Positions 47,861-58,861 of a stretch of DNA of 64,000 bases are shown here, one piece after another (position 1 is the first letter of the stretch; every line of letters starts with the position of its first letter). This stretch comes from Vanessa cardui (lineage: Eukaryota > Arthropoda > Insecta > Lepidoptera > Nymphalidae). The notes below the pieces were generated by a model that saw nothing but the letters and a program-made list of their open reading frames with translations, did no database searches and had not been told where the DNA came from. The stretch lies in NCBI RefSeq assembly GCF_905220365.1, contig NC_061127.1, forward strand, positions 1 through 64,000, written 5' to 3'. The translations under genes and the position numbers were made by a program.

Positions 47861-50249
47861 ATTAATATGAGTTAAACATCACACGACGCAATGCCTTAGG
47901 TTCACTTCATACAATAACAGTAGGTTTATTGTGGGTCATGTTACGGACGGACCTTACGGATCTTATTCGATTAGCTCGGTAAGTATAGAAGAAGATATAG
48001 TATAGAAGAAGTTATACGGCACGTCGTGTCGTAGCCGCGCCCGCGGGAATACATCCGGAGCGGCAGAACTCGCGCGCTGAGTTCTATAACTACCCGTATT
48101 ACAGTAGTCAAACAAATGGTGGAACAGATGTATTTATTTACAAAGATGGACATCAAATCGGTGGAAAATCTAATTGATGATTTCACTTAGGCTATCAGCG
48201 GTAGAAACAAGCTAGCTTAAAATCTATGTACATCGCTTCCACATCAGAATTCCTTTAAAGCTTATTTCAACACGTTTGAGATCACGCAGAGTCAGGGCCC
48301 ACGCTTGCCGCTGTCAGGCGAGCGTTATATCACCGTTCCGCCTCATTCACAGTCTAAGGCTTAAGCTTCTTAAGAAGTGAATAATAGCCCAAAACTATGC
48401 TCTATTGGACGTTAGCAAAAATATGACGCGGAAGCCTTACAACCCAAAAAGAATTACAAATGATATCGGAATTGCATTGCATATTGCGCGAGAAAAATCG
48501 TTACAGAATATTGTAAGTTCGGCTACTCGATATTCCGATGTAAATGAAAAATTTTAGTTAGCTTGCTGAGATTGGTGACCATTCGTTTCGTGTCCGCGGA
48601 ATGCTCGCCCGCCCTGTGTAAGTCGAACGACCTGTATCAAATACCGATCTTTGATTGATCAATTTCAGTTACCAGATGGCCACAATTATAAAATACACGG
48701 ACCCTTAGTTTTTTCCAAAAATAGTATTAACATAAAAAGTAATACAAATAATGAATTCCATCTAGTATTCGTCGTTGTAAAGTCGTTCGAACGATAAACA
48801 TCTTTCTTGGGGCGCGATATTAGATTCTGTAATGAAATGCCGCGGACCATTTTACATTTGCCAATAACCAATGAATAACAATATGAAGATCATGTTTAAA
48901 AAATAATAATAAAAATGACATTATTTCCTAAAAATCCGGCAACCCACATTTGAGCACCTTGGTGCTCAATTTATCTTGATAAAAGAGTAAACTCAAAACC
49001 TTCTTCTCAGAAGGAGAGATGGTTTAGCCCAGCTGTGGGATATTTACAGTAACTTTAGTTGCTTTGTAAAAAAATATTTGGATGATACTATAATTCGGAA
49101 CTTCTCAAAACGCAACGAAGCTAGTGATGAAAAAATTAAAGTGTGAGTTTCTTGCTGGCAAAATGTATATCAAAATGACGATATGAAAGTCCATTCGTTA
49201 ATAAAGTACATTTTCATTAAATTAACTTTTAGCTGGCAATCTCGCTAATATAAAATAAAATCATATTAGTCAATTAATACTTCAAAGAAAATGAGTCCTA
49301 AGAAGTTTAGTTATAGAGATTCGTTTAGAGGTCTAGCTGCTGCGGTGACTAATGAAGGCGACATCAGCTTAATTACACCTCTGTGAGTTAAATCACGTTA
49401 ATTAAATCCGTAATCTGATTTACGATTTGAATACATTGTTGTAATTGCAGGTAGCGTTATACAGCGTGTGTTTTATGATTTGTTGCGGATGTTATTTTTG
49501 CTCTTGCCAGTGGCAGTTTAATTACGATAACAAAGATAATACATTTGAGCCGAGAAGGCTGTAATGCGGGCTCAAACTCAGGCAAGCGCTACCAATACAA
49601 AATAGTAATTTGACGGCATCGAGTAGGTCGTATGTTAGGCCCAAGTTATGAAGGTAAATTATAGCTAGGCTTGATTTAGGCATGTAAGGAGCGAAGTTAT
49701 TAATTACTGAGTGAAATTTCACAGAGAGCAGCTTGAGATACAAATCAAGCATACATGCATATTACTTAATACGGAACCAATGAATAACTAGTTCCGTTAC
49801 AGCTGACAAGCGCAATCATACGTAATTGTATAAAATTTTAATGGAATTGTTCTTATTGTATACAACTGCACCGATAACAATAACCTGTATCTAGAGTGTC
49901 GTGACGTTCACTTTCCGAGAGGGTAGTTTCCCATGTTAAGTCGTAGAGCTGTTTCTAAAGATGCAAAAAACTCATGAGCTTTTTTAAAGTTAATGTGTCG
50001 TAAATGTTTTCAAGAATTCCTTTTTAAAATTTTTAATATATTTAAATGGAATTTTTACATTTTATTTTATATGTATGTAAAACTGAATAATTTAAAAAAT
50101 GAAAATATCTTGGATTTAATTCAATTAAAATGGTGGTTAGAGTTGAATCAGAACGAAGTATTTCTAAATAAGACTTTGATTCACTTGGTGGCGCGTAAAT
50201 CTCCCAACAAGGCCGTTTGGTTTGATACCATCCGCTTTTGCTTTTTATT
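47861..50249. other. No gene seen; two SINE scraps
   Basis: 48996-49050 (plus) is a decayed SINE 3' end (CAGAAGGAGAGATGGTTTAG, GCTGTGGGATATTTACAG). 49547-49593 (plus) is a SINE head with an internal gap (GAGCCGAGAAGGCTG, GCGGGCTCAAACTC). The 109-codon plus frame 49993-50322 runs into family B and is not a gene. Confidence 0.5.
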
Positions 50250-50555
50250 TATTTTTTTGTGGTATAGGTTGGCGGACGAGCATATGGGCCGTGTGATGAT
50301 AAGTGGTCACCATCACCCATAGACAAAGTCATTTAATTAAAACGCTGTAAGAAATACTAACTATTCCTTAAACCGTCAATGCGTCACTAACCTTGGGAAC
50401 TAAGATATTATGTCCCTTGTGCCTGTAGTTACACTGGCTCACTCATCCTTCAAACCGGAACACAACAATACTGAGTACTGTTGTTTGGCGGTACAATAAT
50501 TGATGAGTGGGTGGTACCTACCCAGACGGGCTAGCACAAAGCCCTACCACCAAAA
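50250..50555 (-). mobile_element. Family B short retroposon, minus strand
   Basis: Same order of blocks as 45412-45702 (TTGGCGGACGAGCATATGG, CCTTGGGAACTAAGATATTA, CACTGGCTCACTCATCC, CCAGACGGGCTAGCACAAAG), with a small insertion after CCCATAGACAAAG. Confidence 0.8.
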
Positions 50556-50947
50556 ATTACAAAATTTTTTAAATTGATTATCAAAGATTATACATTAGCT
50601 TTAAAGAATATTTTCCTTTCAATTGGTTTAGGTATACGCTAAAAGATTATAAGATAGTTTTTAGTTGGTATGTAACTGCATGTAAGTATTTCTCTTCTGC
50701 GCATGGCACGTTGTATGTACGTCGGGTACGAGCGCAACGAATGAGTTCTTCTAACGCAAGCCAATTTCATCAAAAATCAAAACCTTTATTGATTATACAG
50801 GAACTTTGAGGTTTAAGAATTTATTCTCAAAAAGACAGATTCACTTACATGAGAACAGTATGATAAATATAACAATAACAAAAAATATATTCGCCTTATA
50901 GATACTTCGTTAACCGAATAAAATATAGTAAAATAGCTGTGTGTATT

Positions 50948-53723
50948 TTAATTGCTACAAAAGTGGGTATTCTCTAAAATATATTTTGAGAGTTGAGACT
51001 TGAACTCGCTAACTGAGCTTACATTTTTTATATAAGATGGTAATTTGTTATAAAGTTGTGCTCCATCGAAAGTAATATTTTTTTTTGCAAATTTGGTTCT
51101 AATTTTTGGGAGGACTAATAAGCTTGGTCTACGGGTGCTACGTTTATTGCTTTGTTTTAAAAATGTCAATTCTGAATGTATCGATTTATTAATAATTTTT
51201 CTAATGAGAATACAAGAATTATATACATAAAGTTGTCGTAGGTTCATAATGTTTGTTTGTTGATGTCAAAGGTGGATATCTAAAAAGTATTTTAATAATT
51301 TTATTTTGTTTTCTTTGAAGTTCTTGCAGTTTTGTTTTTCCAGTATTACCCCATATTTCTATTAAGTACAATAAATGCGATTTTACTAGTGAATTGTAGA
51401 TGTTATACTTTATTTTTTTAGGTATGCATTTTGAAATATTTGTTAATGACCCAATTAAAGAGGAAAGTTTTTTACTAATGTAGTCTACTTGATATTTGAA
51501 AGTTAAGTGATTGTCTATTCGTAATCCTAAATATTTTTCACTGTTTTTCTGCTCAATTGGAAAATTGTCAATAGTTAATTGAACATGCGGTGCAATCCTT
51601 TTATTTTTAGTTTTAAATACAATGTAACAAGTTTTGGAAACGTTAATAGTTAAAAGATTTTGATTGAACCATTTATGCAAAACATCTAAATCACATTGAG
51701 CTTGAGAAACTATATCATTTATGTTATTACCGAAATAGAATAAACAGGTGTCATCTGCGTACAAAGTCAGGTGACCATTTAGTTTCAGAGTTGCAATATC
51801 GTTCACATAAATTAAAAAGAGAAGTGGTCCCAAAATTGAGCCCTGTGGAACTCCACAGGTGACAGGCAAAGCACTACTTTGTATATCACCAATTTTGACG
51901 ATTTGCAATCTGTTTGTTAGGTACGATTTTAACATTTCTAGTGCAGTACCTTTGATACCTATGTTTTGAAGTTTATGTAATAAGATTTTATGACTTACGG
52001 TATCAAAGGCTTTTTTTAAGTCGATAAATACGCCCAGAGCTATGTTCTTTCTATCTAGGTTCTGTCTTATTTTTGTTACTAGATCTACAGTTGCAGCAGT
52101 GGTGTTACTTCTAGCTCTAAAGCCGTATTGTCGTTCAGTAATGAAATCAAAAGAGTCCAAATACGTTATTAAGCGGTTGTAAACTAATTTTTCTAAGATT
52201 TTTGAGAGAACAGGTAGCACAGATATTGGACGATAATTTTCTGGGTTTGATAAAGATCCAGATTTGTGTATAGGTGTTATTTTTGCGATCTTTAATGAGT
52301 CTGGGAATAGTCCCTCGGACATAAGCTTGTTAAAACAGCGTGCCAGACATTTTGATATTAAATTACGTAAACATTTCAATACTTTTGTGCTAATCTTATC
52401 TATACCACTACTTGCATTCGAATCTAGATCTCCTATCAGTCTTTCAATCTCACCAGAGCTACACGGCTTGAGTGTTACAAGTTCATGTTCATTGATTGTA
52501 TTAATTGTGTGTAGGATGTTGTGGTGTTGTGTTGGTATTCTTTTTGCTAAGAGGGAACCTATTGTTGCGAAATATTTGTTAAATACGTTACAAATATCGT
52601 TTGTATCAGAAATTATTTTTGATTCCACTATTATTTTAGAGGGAGCACAACTTTGACTTATTTTATTACTACATAATTTATTAACTAAGGTCCAAATTTT
52701 ATTTGGATTCTTTGCGTTGTTTGTAAATAGTTTGTAATAGTATGAATCTTTTGTATTTTGTATCAACGTACCTATTTCATTTCTCTTTGAATAAAATTGA
52801 TTTTTTACATACTCATTGTCGGGATTGCTTATGTATTGCGTCCATAAAAAGTTCCTCTGACTTATTCCATCGACAATATCCTTGCTTATCCAATCATCTC
52901 TTATGTGGTTTAAAATTTTGGTTTTTTTTTCTTTATAGTTCATAACATATTGTTTTATTATATTTTCAAGTTCTGTATAGTTCTCAATTGAGTTAATCAA
53001 TTGCGAGGACTCTAGGGAACTGTACAACTTTGTGTAATCTATTGCTTCATAAGTGGTTCGTATTTTTTTTGGAGCTTTGAATTTATTCAATTGAACATAT
53101 ATGTTTTTGTGGTCTGATAATGATGAGTTGATAATAGCAACGGTGAAATTATTCGTGTTTAAATTTGTACTTACGTGGTCTATAATTGATTTTTTTGTAG
53201 CTGAGTCTCTTGTGCAATGTAATTCATTAATTTTGTTCAGTAGCCTATGCCCTGATTCTTGTATTATTTGTTTATATTTGGTTATTCGTTTGTCTTTTTC
53301 CAATAAATTGATATTAAAATCACCAAATACTATCGATCTTCTACGTAGTTGTAATTGGCTATCATAGTCTTTAAGAAATTGTTCAAAATTTGTGTCACCA
53401 GGCTTGTAAACTAACCCAACATCTACCGCGCATTGTTCAATGTGTACCCATAGAAAGTTGTTTCCACCCTGGTAAATTGAATCTGTTAATCTATGCTGTA
53501 GACTATTATGAACGTAAGCCGATACTCCACCTCCCCTAACGTCTGTTCTGAAATTATAGTAATGTGTATAGTTTTCTATCTGTAGTTGTTTCGCTTGATC
53601 TTCGGAAGCTATCCAAGTTTCAGAGAGAAGGATGATGTGAATGGTCGATGGTATGGATTTTAAAATGCATTTTAATTCATCTAATTTTCCTTTTTTCTTA
53701 ATACTACGGGCATTTAGGTACAA
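50948..53723 (-). pseudogene. LINE ORF2: endonuclease-reverse transcriptase, one frameshift
   Basis: Counting from the Leu codon at 53723, the endonuclease marks are NARS (4-7), SETW (34-37), GDFN (134-137) and SDH (203-205). Reverse transcriptase blocks are NYRPISVLPVLSKILEK (497-513), IDLKKAFD (567-574), GVPQGS (624-629) and YADD (655-658), so all catalytic residues are present. The frame stops at 51219, and the C-terminal part goes on in another frame as NLRQLYVYNSC to 50948, so a small indel lies near 51240. The frame is also open upstream into the end of ORF1 but has no ATG. It would make DNA copies of the element at nicked target sites; the frameshift probably kills this copy. Confidence 0.85.
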
Positions 53724-53797
53724 GAAGGATAAACGTGACTTTTCAGTGCGTAATTCTCGATAGTCATTTGCTATTTGGTAACTTATAGTATCATTTA

Positions 53798-54775
53798 TTA
53801 TTGTTGATTGGAGTTTTTTGGAGGAGTTTTGACGATAGATGGTGTTCCGTTGACGTATTTAATTGTTATATCGGTTTCGCCCTTGGATATACGTTCGTTT
53901 AGCTCAGTTTTTAAAAGTGTGTAGAATTTATGTTGGGTGGGAGTTTGGTCAGAGAATATTTTTAAATTGTTAGGCAGTTTATTACGGCTCTTAAGCACTG
54001 ACAATGCTGTTTCTGGCTTTTCAAAGCAGACTTTAATTTTACGATTTTTTCCTGGGTTATACCTACCAATACGGAAAATATTTTTCGGTTTTGGCATGTC
54101 TGTGGCTATTTGTTCCAGTATTTTAAGTACTTCAGCCTCATCCTTTAAATTTCTCTCTATCGTGATGTTGGAGTAACTTTCAGCAACCCCCATAATAATT
54201 ATATTATTTTCTCTCTTCTTGCGTTCTTGTACTTCGCGAATCAACTTTTCGTTTGTGTATATGTCATTCTTGGTCATGGGAATCAGACTTACTTTTAATT
54301 CCTGCATATTAGTTTCTAGTGATTCTATTTTTTTCTTATCAGTATTTAATTTTGTTTCTAATTGGGTTAATTGAGATTTTACATTGTTGTGTTCTAATGA
54401 GATTCTGGAAGTTAACGATTTTATATCATGTATTTCAGCGCTAATTTTAGCTATGTTGTTATCAAATGATTTTTGTATTTCGGTATGAGAAACCTTTAGA
54501 TTACTAATATCTGTTTTTATTGATCCAATAGAGTCATTCATTTGTACCATCATTTGCGAGTTAGTCGCAGCATATGATTCCAGCAGTGTAGTAATACGGG
54601 TTAATTCACTGCGTATGAGTTTAATTTCTTCCGAGCACTCACATTCCCGATCAGCTGGTTGTTTCCGTTTAGAGCGAAATGTTATTTGCGATCCAGGAAT
54701 ATCCACGTGTAATTTTGATAGATCTGGTTGTGATCCACCACCAGTGGTTGTAGGAGGCGATCGTGTTACGCTCAT
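53798..54775 (-). CDS. LINE ORF1 protein (coiled coil plus RNA-binding region)
   Basis: 325 residues from a true ATG, intact. Residues 1-45 are Ser/Thr/Pro-rich and basic. About 45-175 are a long heptad-like coiled coil (LIRSELTRITTLLESYA, QLTQLETKLNTDKKKIESLE). About 185-300 contain KRENNIIIMGV, RIGRYNPGKNRKIKVCF and PETALSVLKSRNKL, the order seen in the RRM-like domain of LINE ORF1 proteins. Such proteins form multimers and coat element RNA. The C-terminal part (DITIKYVNGTPSIVK) resembles the small domain after the RRM. It ends in TAA just before ORF2. Confidence 0.75.
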   Translation of the reverse strand: MSVTRSPPTTTGGGSQPDLSKLHVDIPGSQITFRSKRKQPADRECECSEEIKLIRSELTRITTLLESYAATNSQMMVQMNDSIGSIKTDISNLKVSHTEIQKSFDNNIAKISAEIHDIKSLTSRISLEHNNVKSQLTQLETKLNTDKKKIESLETNMQELKVSLIPMTKNDIYTNEKLIREVQERKKRENNIIIMGVAESYSNITIERNLKDEAEVLKILEQIATDMPKPKNIFRIGRYNPGKNRKIKVCFEKPETALSVLKSRNKLPNNLKIFSDQTPTQHKFYTLLKTELNERISKGETDITIKYVNGTPSIVKTPPKNSNQQ

Positions 54776-54840
54776 TATTTGTTAAATAATTTTAACCAGC
54801 AATCGCAACTTTACACGTATTGACCACCTGACACTCACAG

Positions 54841-55460
54841 AAAACCTAAACTAATGAGATATGTGACAGGAACTGGCGAAAGAAATTAGTTACAACTGAA
54901 TATTTCCATTGATGATGAGTTCCATTGCATTCATGTTTAACGATTTATTATGTCTATGGTATTATTTCATGTGGTCAGGTTGAGACTTATTGATCACGGA
55001 TGGCGACATTTGTCAGTTTTTGTAAATATATAATTAATTGAAGCTGATTAATTGAACTCCAAATATAGTGAAGTAAGTTATTTATTAATTGTAAAAATAT
55101 TCTAGAAACGAACGTCCATTGAAGAGCACTTTTGAATACTCGATAGCATTTCTCTCCGTAATTTTTTTAATTCCGCCGTTACGCAAGCCGGCTTCATGAC
55201 TGACGATACATTTTAAGTGCCGAGCTAAGAGTCCGGATGTGAGAAATAAGAATATAAAACTGAAGAGCGTTTAACGCTGACGGAGCGAAGAGGAAAAACC
55301 GAGAGGTTTTAGTGTGAGGATACTGGCATTTGTTTATTATGTGACTGGAAATGGAGCTTTCAAGCTGTTAGATAATAGCATAACACATCACTTTCGTGTT
55401 AATTTAGTAATAACCAGCGATGTGTTTTAATGTTCAATTACGGACAAGCACATGAGCTTA
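54841..55460. other. No gene seen
   Basis: Unassigned AT-rich DNA between the LINE and the next SINE. A family C-like scrap (GAGCACTTTTGAATACTCG) is at about 55124. 55450-55460 is the left target duplication of the SINE. Confidence 0.45.
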
Positions 55461-55770
55461 AGAACCGAGATGGCCCAGTGGTAAGAACTCGTGCATCTTA
55501 ACCGATGATTTCGGGTTCAAACCCAGGCAAGCACCACTGTATATATGTGCTTAATTTTTGTTTATAATTCATCTCGTGTTCAGCGGTGAAGGAAAACATC
55601 GTGAGGAAACTTGCATGTGTCTAATTTCATTGAAATTCTGACACATGTGCATTCCACCAACCCGCATTGGAACAGCGTGGTGGAATATGTTCCAAGCCCT
55701 CTCCTAAATGAGAGAGGAGGCCATTAGCCCAGCAGTGGGAAATTTACAGGCTGTTACTTTACTTTACTTT
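55461..55770 (+). mobile_element. tRNA-SINE (family A), full length, 11-bp target duplication
   Basis: ACATGAGCTTA flanks it at 55450-55460 and 55771-55781. The head (GATGGCCCAGTGG, TCGGGTTCAAACCC) and body are complete, and the tail is (ACTTT)n. Confidence 0.92.
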
Positions 55771-56042
55771 ACATGAGCTTAGATTATTTCGCCAAAATCA
55801 CGCGGGATGTCGAATACGCGAGAGATTGATCGGTGAGCCGACAATGCTGTGTCAATTAAATTTTGAAGACCATCAATCAACGCTTAACATGCATTCATAC
55901 ATACAGCAGAGCTCATAGATCTTATAAATTTTGTCTGTTACAATAAATTCGAAATTGTGACTAAGTAAGGTCAAGTGAAACTCAATTTAGTCTGTGTAGA
56001 ATATTAATTATTACTTCATTGATTAACGTACAGTGTGGTAGT

Positions 56043-56340
56043 TGAGTCGAGATGGCCCAGTGGTTAGAACGCCTGCATCTTAACCGATGATTGCGGGTTC
56101 AAACCCAGGCAAGCACCACTGTTTCATGTGCTTAATTTGTCTTTATAATTCATCTCGTGCTCAGCGTTGAAGGAAAATGTCATCGTGAGGAAACCTACAT
56201 GTGACAAATTTCATAGAAATTTTGCCACATGTGCATTCCACCAACCCGCGTTGGAACTGCGTGGTGGAATATGTTCCAAACCTTCTCCTCAAAGGGAGAG
56301 GAGGCCTTTAGCCCATCAGTGGGAATTTACAGGCTGTTGT
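56043..56340 (+). mobile_element. tRNA-SINE (family A), full length, 9-bp target duplication
   Basis: TGTGGTAGT flanks it at 56034-56042 and 56341-56349. A and B boxes (GATGGCCCAGTGG, GCGGGTTCAAACCC) are close to tRNA consensus, so it looks young. The gap between 55782 and 56033 holds no recognised feature. Confidence 0.92.
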
Positions 56341-56511
56341 TGTGGTAGTGGACAAATATTTATTAGTTATTTCTTCGTCAAACATCTAAGAAGAACAAGG
56401 GCAGTTCAGTTTTGTTTAGTAAGAAATAACGCACTTTAAGAGCTTCGATTGTTCAGCCATTAGAACACATGAATCTTAAACACATATTACAGGTTCATAC
56501 CCAGACAAGTA

Positions 56512-57821
56512 CAGGGTGGGCCAGAAAGGCGTACGAATTTCAAAATCGCATTACTCTTGACCGGAACGCGGGAGCGGGGTGTGGGTAGCGGGGATAGGTA
56601 GCTTGCTTCTCGGAAATCAGTCGCCATGGAGCGTTTCACCGGTGAGCAGCGTGCGTTTTGTGTAAAAGCGTATTACAAAAATGGCGATTCGTGCACTATT
56701 GCGCGGCGTCTATTTCGCTCTAACTTTAGATTACATGATTTAAACCAATGTCCAAGTGAAAGTGTGATCAGATCGTGGGTTAGAAAGTTTGAGTCTTCGG
56801 GTTCGACGTTAAATGAAAAACCTGCGGGACGAACAAGGACAGTAAGAACGGAGGAGAATGTAAGCGAAGTCGTAGCGTCGGTCCGGCGCGATCCTCAGCA
56901 GTCGTCGCGAAAGAGATCAGCTGAGCTCGCCATATCAAGAACATCATTGAGGCGTATTTTGACAAAAGATCTTAAATAACACCCGTATAAGCTACAATTA
57001 GTCCAGGAATTAAAGCCAAATGACCACCATTTACGTCTTGCATTTGCCGAAACAATGTTAGAGCGTTTTCAAAGTTTAAACAATATTCTCTTTTCGGATG
57101 AAGCTCATTTCCATTTGTGTGGATTTGTCAATAAACAAAATTGTCGATATTGGGCCGAAGAAAATCCCCAATTAAAACATCAAAGACCTTTGCATTCGCT
57201 TAAAGTTACAGTTTGGGCTGCCATGTCGGCTCAAGGAATCATCGGACCCCATTTCTTCGAAAATGAGCGAGGCCATACAGTAACAGTAAATTCCGATCGC
57301 TACACAGCAATGCTACGTAACTTTTTCTTTCCCCAACTGCATAATTTTGAAGCTTACAACAGTAGAACCTGGTTTCAACAAGATGGGGCGACATCCCATA
57401 CATCTAATGAGTCTTTGGCAGTCGTTAACGAAGTGTTTAATGAAAAACTGATATCGCGTCGAGGGGACATTCCGTGGCCTCCCCGGAGCCCAGATCTCAC
57501 GCCACTGGATTTTTTTCTCTGGGGATACCTGAAGAGTCGCGTTTATGCTAATAAACCGACGACGATTGCCCAGCTCAAAGAAAACATTCGCGAGGAAATG
57601 TCCGCTATCCCACGAGCGATGTGCCAGAAAGTTTTCACAAATTTGAGGAATAGATTGGAAGAGTGTAAACGTGAAGAGGGCAAACACCTAAATGATGTTA
57701 TCTTTAAAAAATAAAATTCCCATTTGTTCTTTTTATAATAAATGTATTTTTTATTTCCTGAGCTTGGTATTTTTTTTTTATATGATGTTTTCTTATCCGC
57801 TTAACTTTATGGCCCACCCTG
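56512..57821 (+). mobile_element. mariner-type DNA transposon, 1,310 bp, TA duplication
   Basis: The ends are inverted repeats of about 17 bp (CAGGGTGGGCCAGAAAG at the left, CAGGGTGGGCCATAAAG read from the right) with one mismatch. TA stands on both sides (56510-56511, 57822-57823), as for Tc1/mariner elements. Length and one internal transposase gene fit. The similarity of the two ends and the largely open frame suggest recent activity. Confidence 0.93.
56626..57714 (+). pseudogene. mariner-type transposase with DD41D spacing, one in-frame stop
   Basis: The frame starts at a true ATG and runs to 57712-57714 (362 codons), interrupted only by TAA at codon 118 (56977-56979). The N-terminus (FTGEQRAFCVKAYYKNGDSCT) has the helix-turn-helix type described as DUF4817, followed by SWVRKFESSGS, AGRTRTVRT and a second HTH (ISRTSLRRILTKDLK). 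After the stop, HPYKLQLVQEL continues as expected. The DDE core has D158 (FSDEAHFHL), D253 (WFQQDGATSHTS) and D295 (PRSPDLTPLDFFLWG). The last two are 41 residues apart, a spacing reported for rosa-like mariners. In nature it would cut and paste the element at TA; the stop should prevent a full product. Confidence 0.9.
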
Positions 57822-57880
57822 TACCATTGAATTTTAGCGTATTTAATTTGTGTTTATAATTAATTTGTAACATGATTAGA

Positions 57881-58554
57881 TCTTGCGAAAGCTATAATAA
57901 CTAATAACGTTCGACTTTGCACCCACTTAGATCTCACTTTTTTTGTCGTTGATGTCAACTAAGGCCTATATCATAATATTGAACTTGGCTCTCATTTCAC
58001 ATTTATGTTTTTGGTGGGAATGAATGAATGAATGGGAAGAATATTTTCTAAGAAAATATTTGCGAAACTATTGTTGCATTATATAAGATTTTAAATTAAC
58101 ATGGTTATTATTATTATTACAGTTATTAAATAGGGGTAATTTACCATGTTTTTTGTTTTTATCCGGTAGAGCTCGATATTTCGACATTATCTACGAATGT
58201 CTTCTTCACGAGACATTTTGCAATAAGTCAAATTATGGTATTCTTGCAATTTGTAATAAGTCGAATTAATGTGTTTTTGAATTCATTTAATTTGTAGAGC
58301 TTAAAGGTAGTAAAAATAAGAAACGCCTCATAATACAGACATACATAATGTTCAATATTGAAAGGCGAAGGACTTACAAGGAAGAACGTAATACACAGGC
58401 TGAGGGTGTTTAGGACAGTTGAAGAGGATACCTTCGTCAAGGCCGCGTTTGCGTAGCGAGTCTCGAATACTAATTACGCAAATAAGGTCACATTCAGCCG
58501 GAACGCTAACTGAATGTGACCTTACTGTACGTGGTGGTGAATCCTGTTAAGCTG
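57881..58554. other. No gene seen; one perfect hairpin
   Basis: Arms 58483-58497 and 58510-58524 (TAAGGTCACATTCAG and its complement) form a 15-bp hairpin with a 12-base loop, close to the family B element that follows. The minus frame 58228-58440 is unrecognised. Confidence 0.6.
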
Positions 58555-58861
58555 TTTTTTTATGGTATAGGTTGGCAGACGAGCATATGGGCCACCTGAT
58601 GGTAAGTGGTCACCATCGCCCATAGACAATGACGCTGTAAGAAATATTAACTATTCCTTACATCGTTAATGTGCCACCAACCTTGGGAACTAAGATGTTA
58701 TGTCCCTTGTGCCTGTAGTTAAGTGTAACTGTGCTCGTAGTAAGGGTGAGTAAGCCAGTGGGCTCACTCACCCTTACTACGAGTACTGTTATTTGGCGGT
58801 AGAATAACTGATGAGTGGGTGGTACCTACCCAGACGGGCTTGCACAAGGCCCTACCACCAA
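58555..58861 (-). mobile_element. Family B short retroposon with an internal inverted duplication, minus strand
   Basis: It opens with a T-run, TTGGCAGACGAGCATATGG and GGTAAGTGGTCACCATCGCC, and ends CAGACGGGCTTGCACAAGG. In the middle (58734-58783), instead of the single TCACTCACCC block, two copies face each other (GTAAGGGTGAG... and ...CTCACTCACCCTTAC). Confidence 0.8.

Larger units (their letters stand above)
50769..54840 (-). mobile_element. Nearly complete non-LTR retrotransposon (CR1/Jockey-type LINE), minus strand
   Basis: Reading on the minus strand there is a short 5' leader from about 54840, ORF1 (54775-53798), ORF2 (from about 53800 to 50948, one frameshift) and a 3' UTR ending with AATAAAGGTTTTGATTTTTG near 50769. 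The order of ORF1, an apurinic-type endonuclease and a reverse transcriptase without LTRs defines the class. NARS near the endonuclease start and the ORF1 type suggest a CR1-like clade, not fixed by eye. No target duplication was seen, so both ends are approximate. Confidence 0.85.
56440..57880 (+). repeat. Old tRNA-SINE (family A) split by a mariner
   Basis: 56440-56511 is a diverged SINE head (TTCAGCCATTAGAACAC, ATTACAGGTTCATACCCAG, GACAAGTA). 57822 onward continues with CCATTGAATTTTAGCGT and ATTTAATTTGTGTTTATAAT, the next SINE block. The two parts join within the SINE consensus if the mariner is removed. Confidence 0.75.

Noticed and set aside
49993..50322. 109-codon open frame on the plus strand
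   Set aside because: The second half is family B retroposon read in the wrong sense; the first half is AT-rich low complexity.
52264..53367. Plus-strand frames inside the LINE
   Set aside because: They are antisense shadows of the reverse transcriptase ORF.
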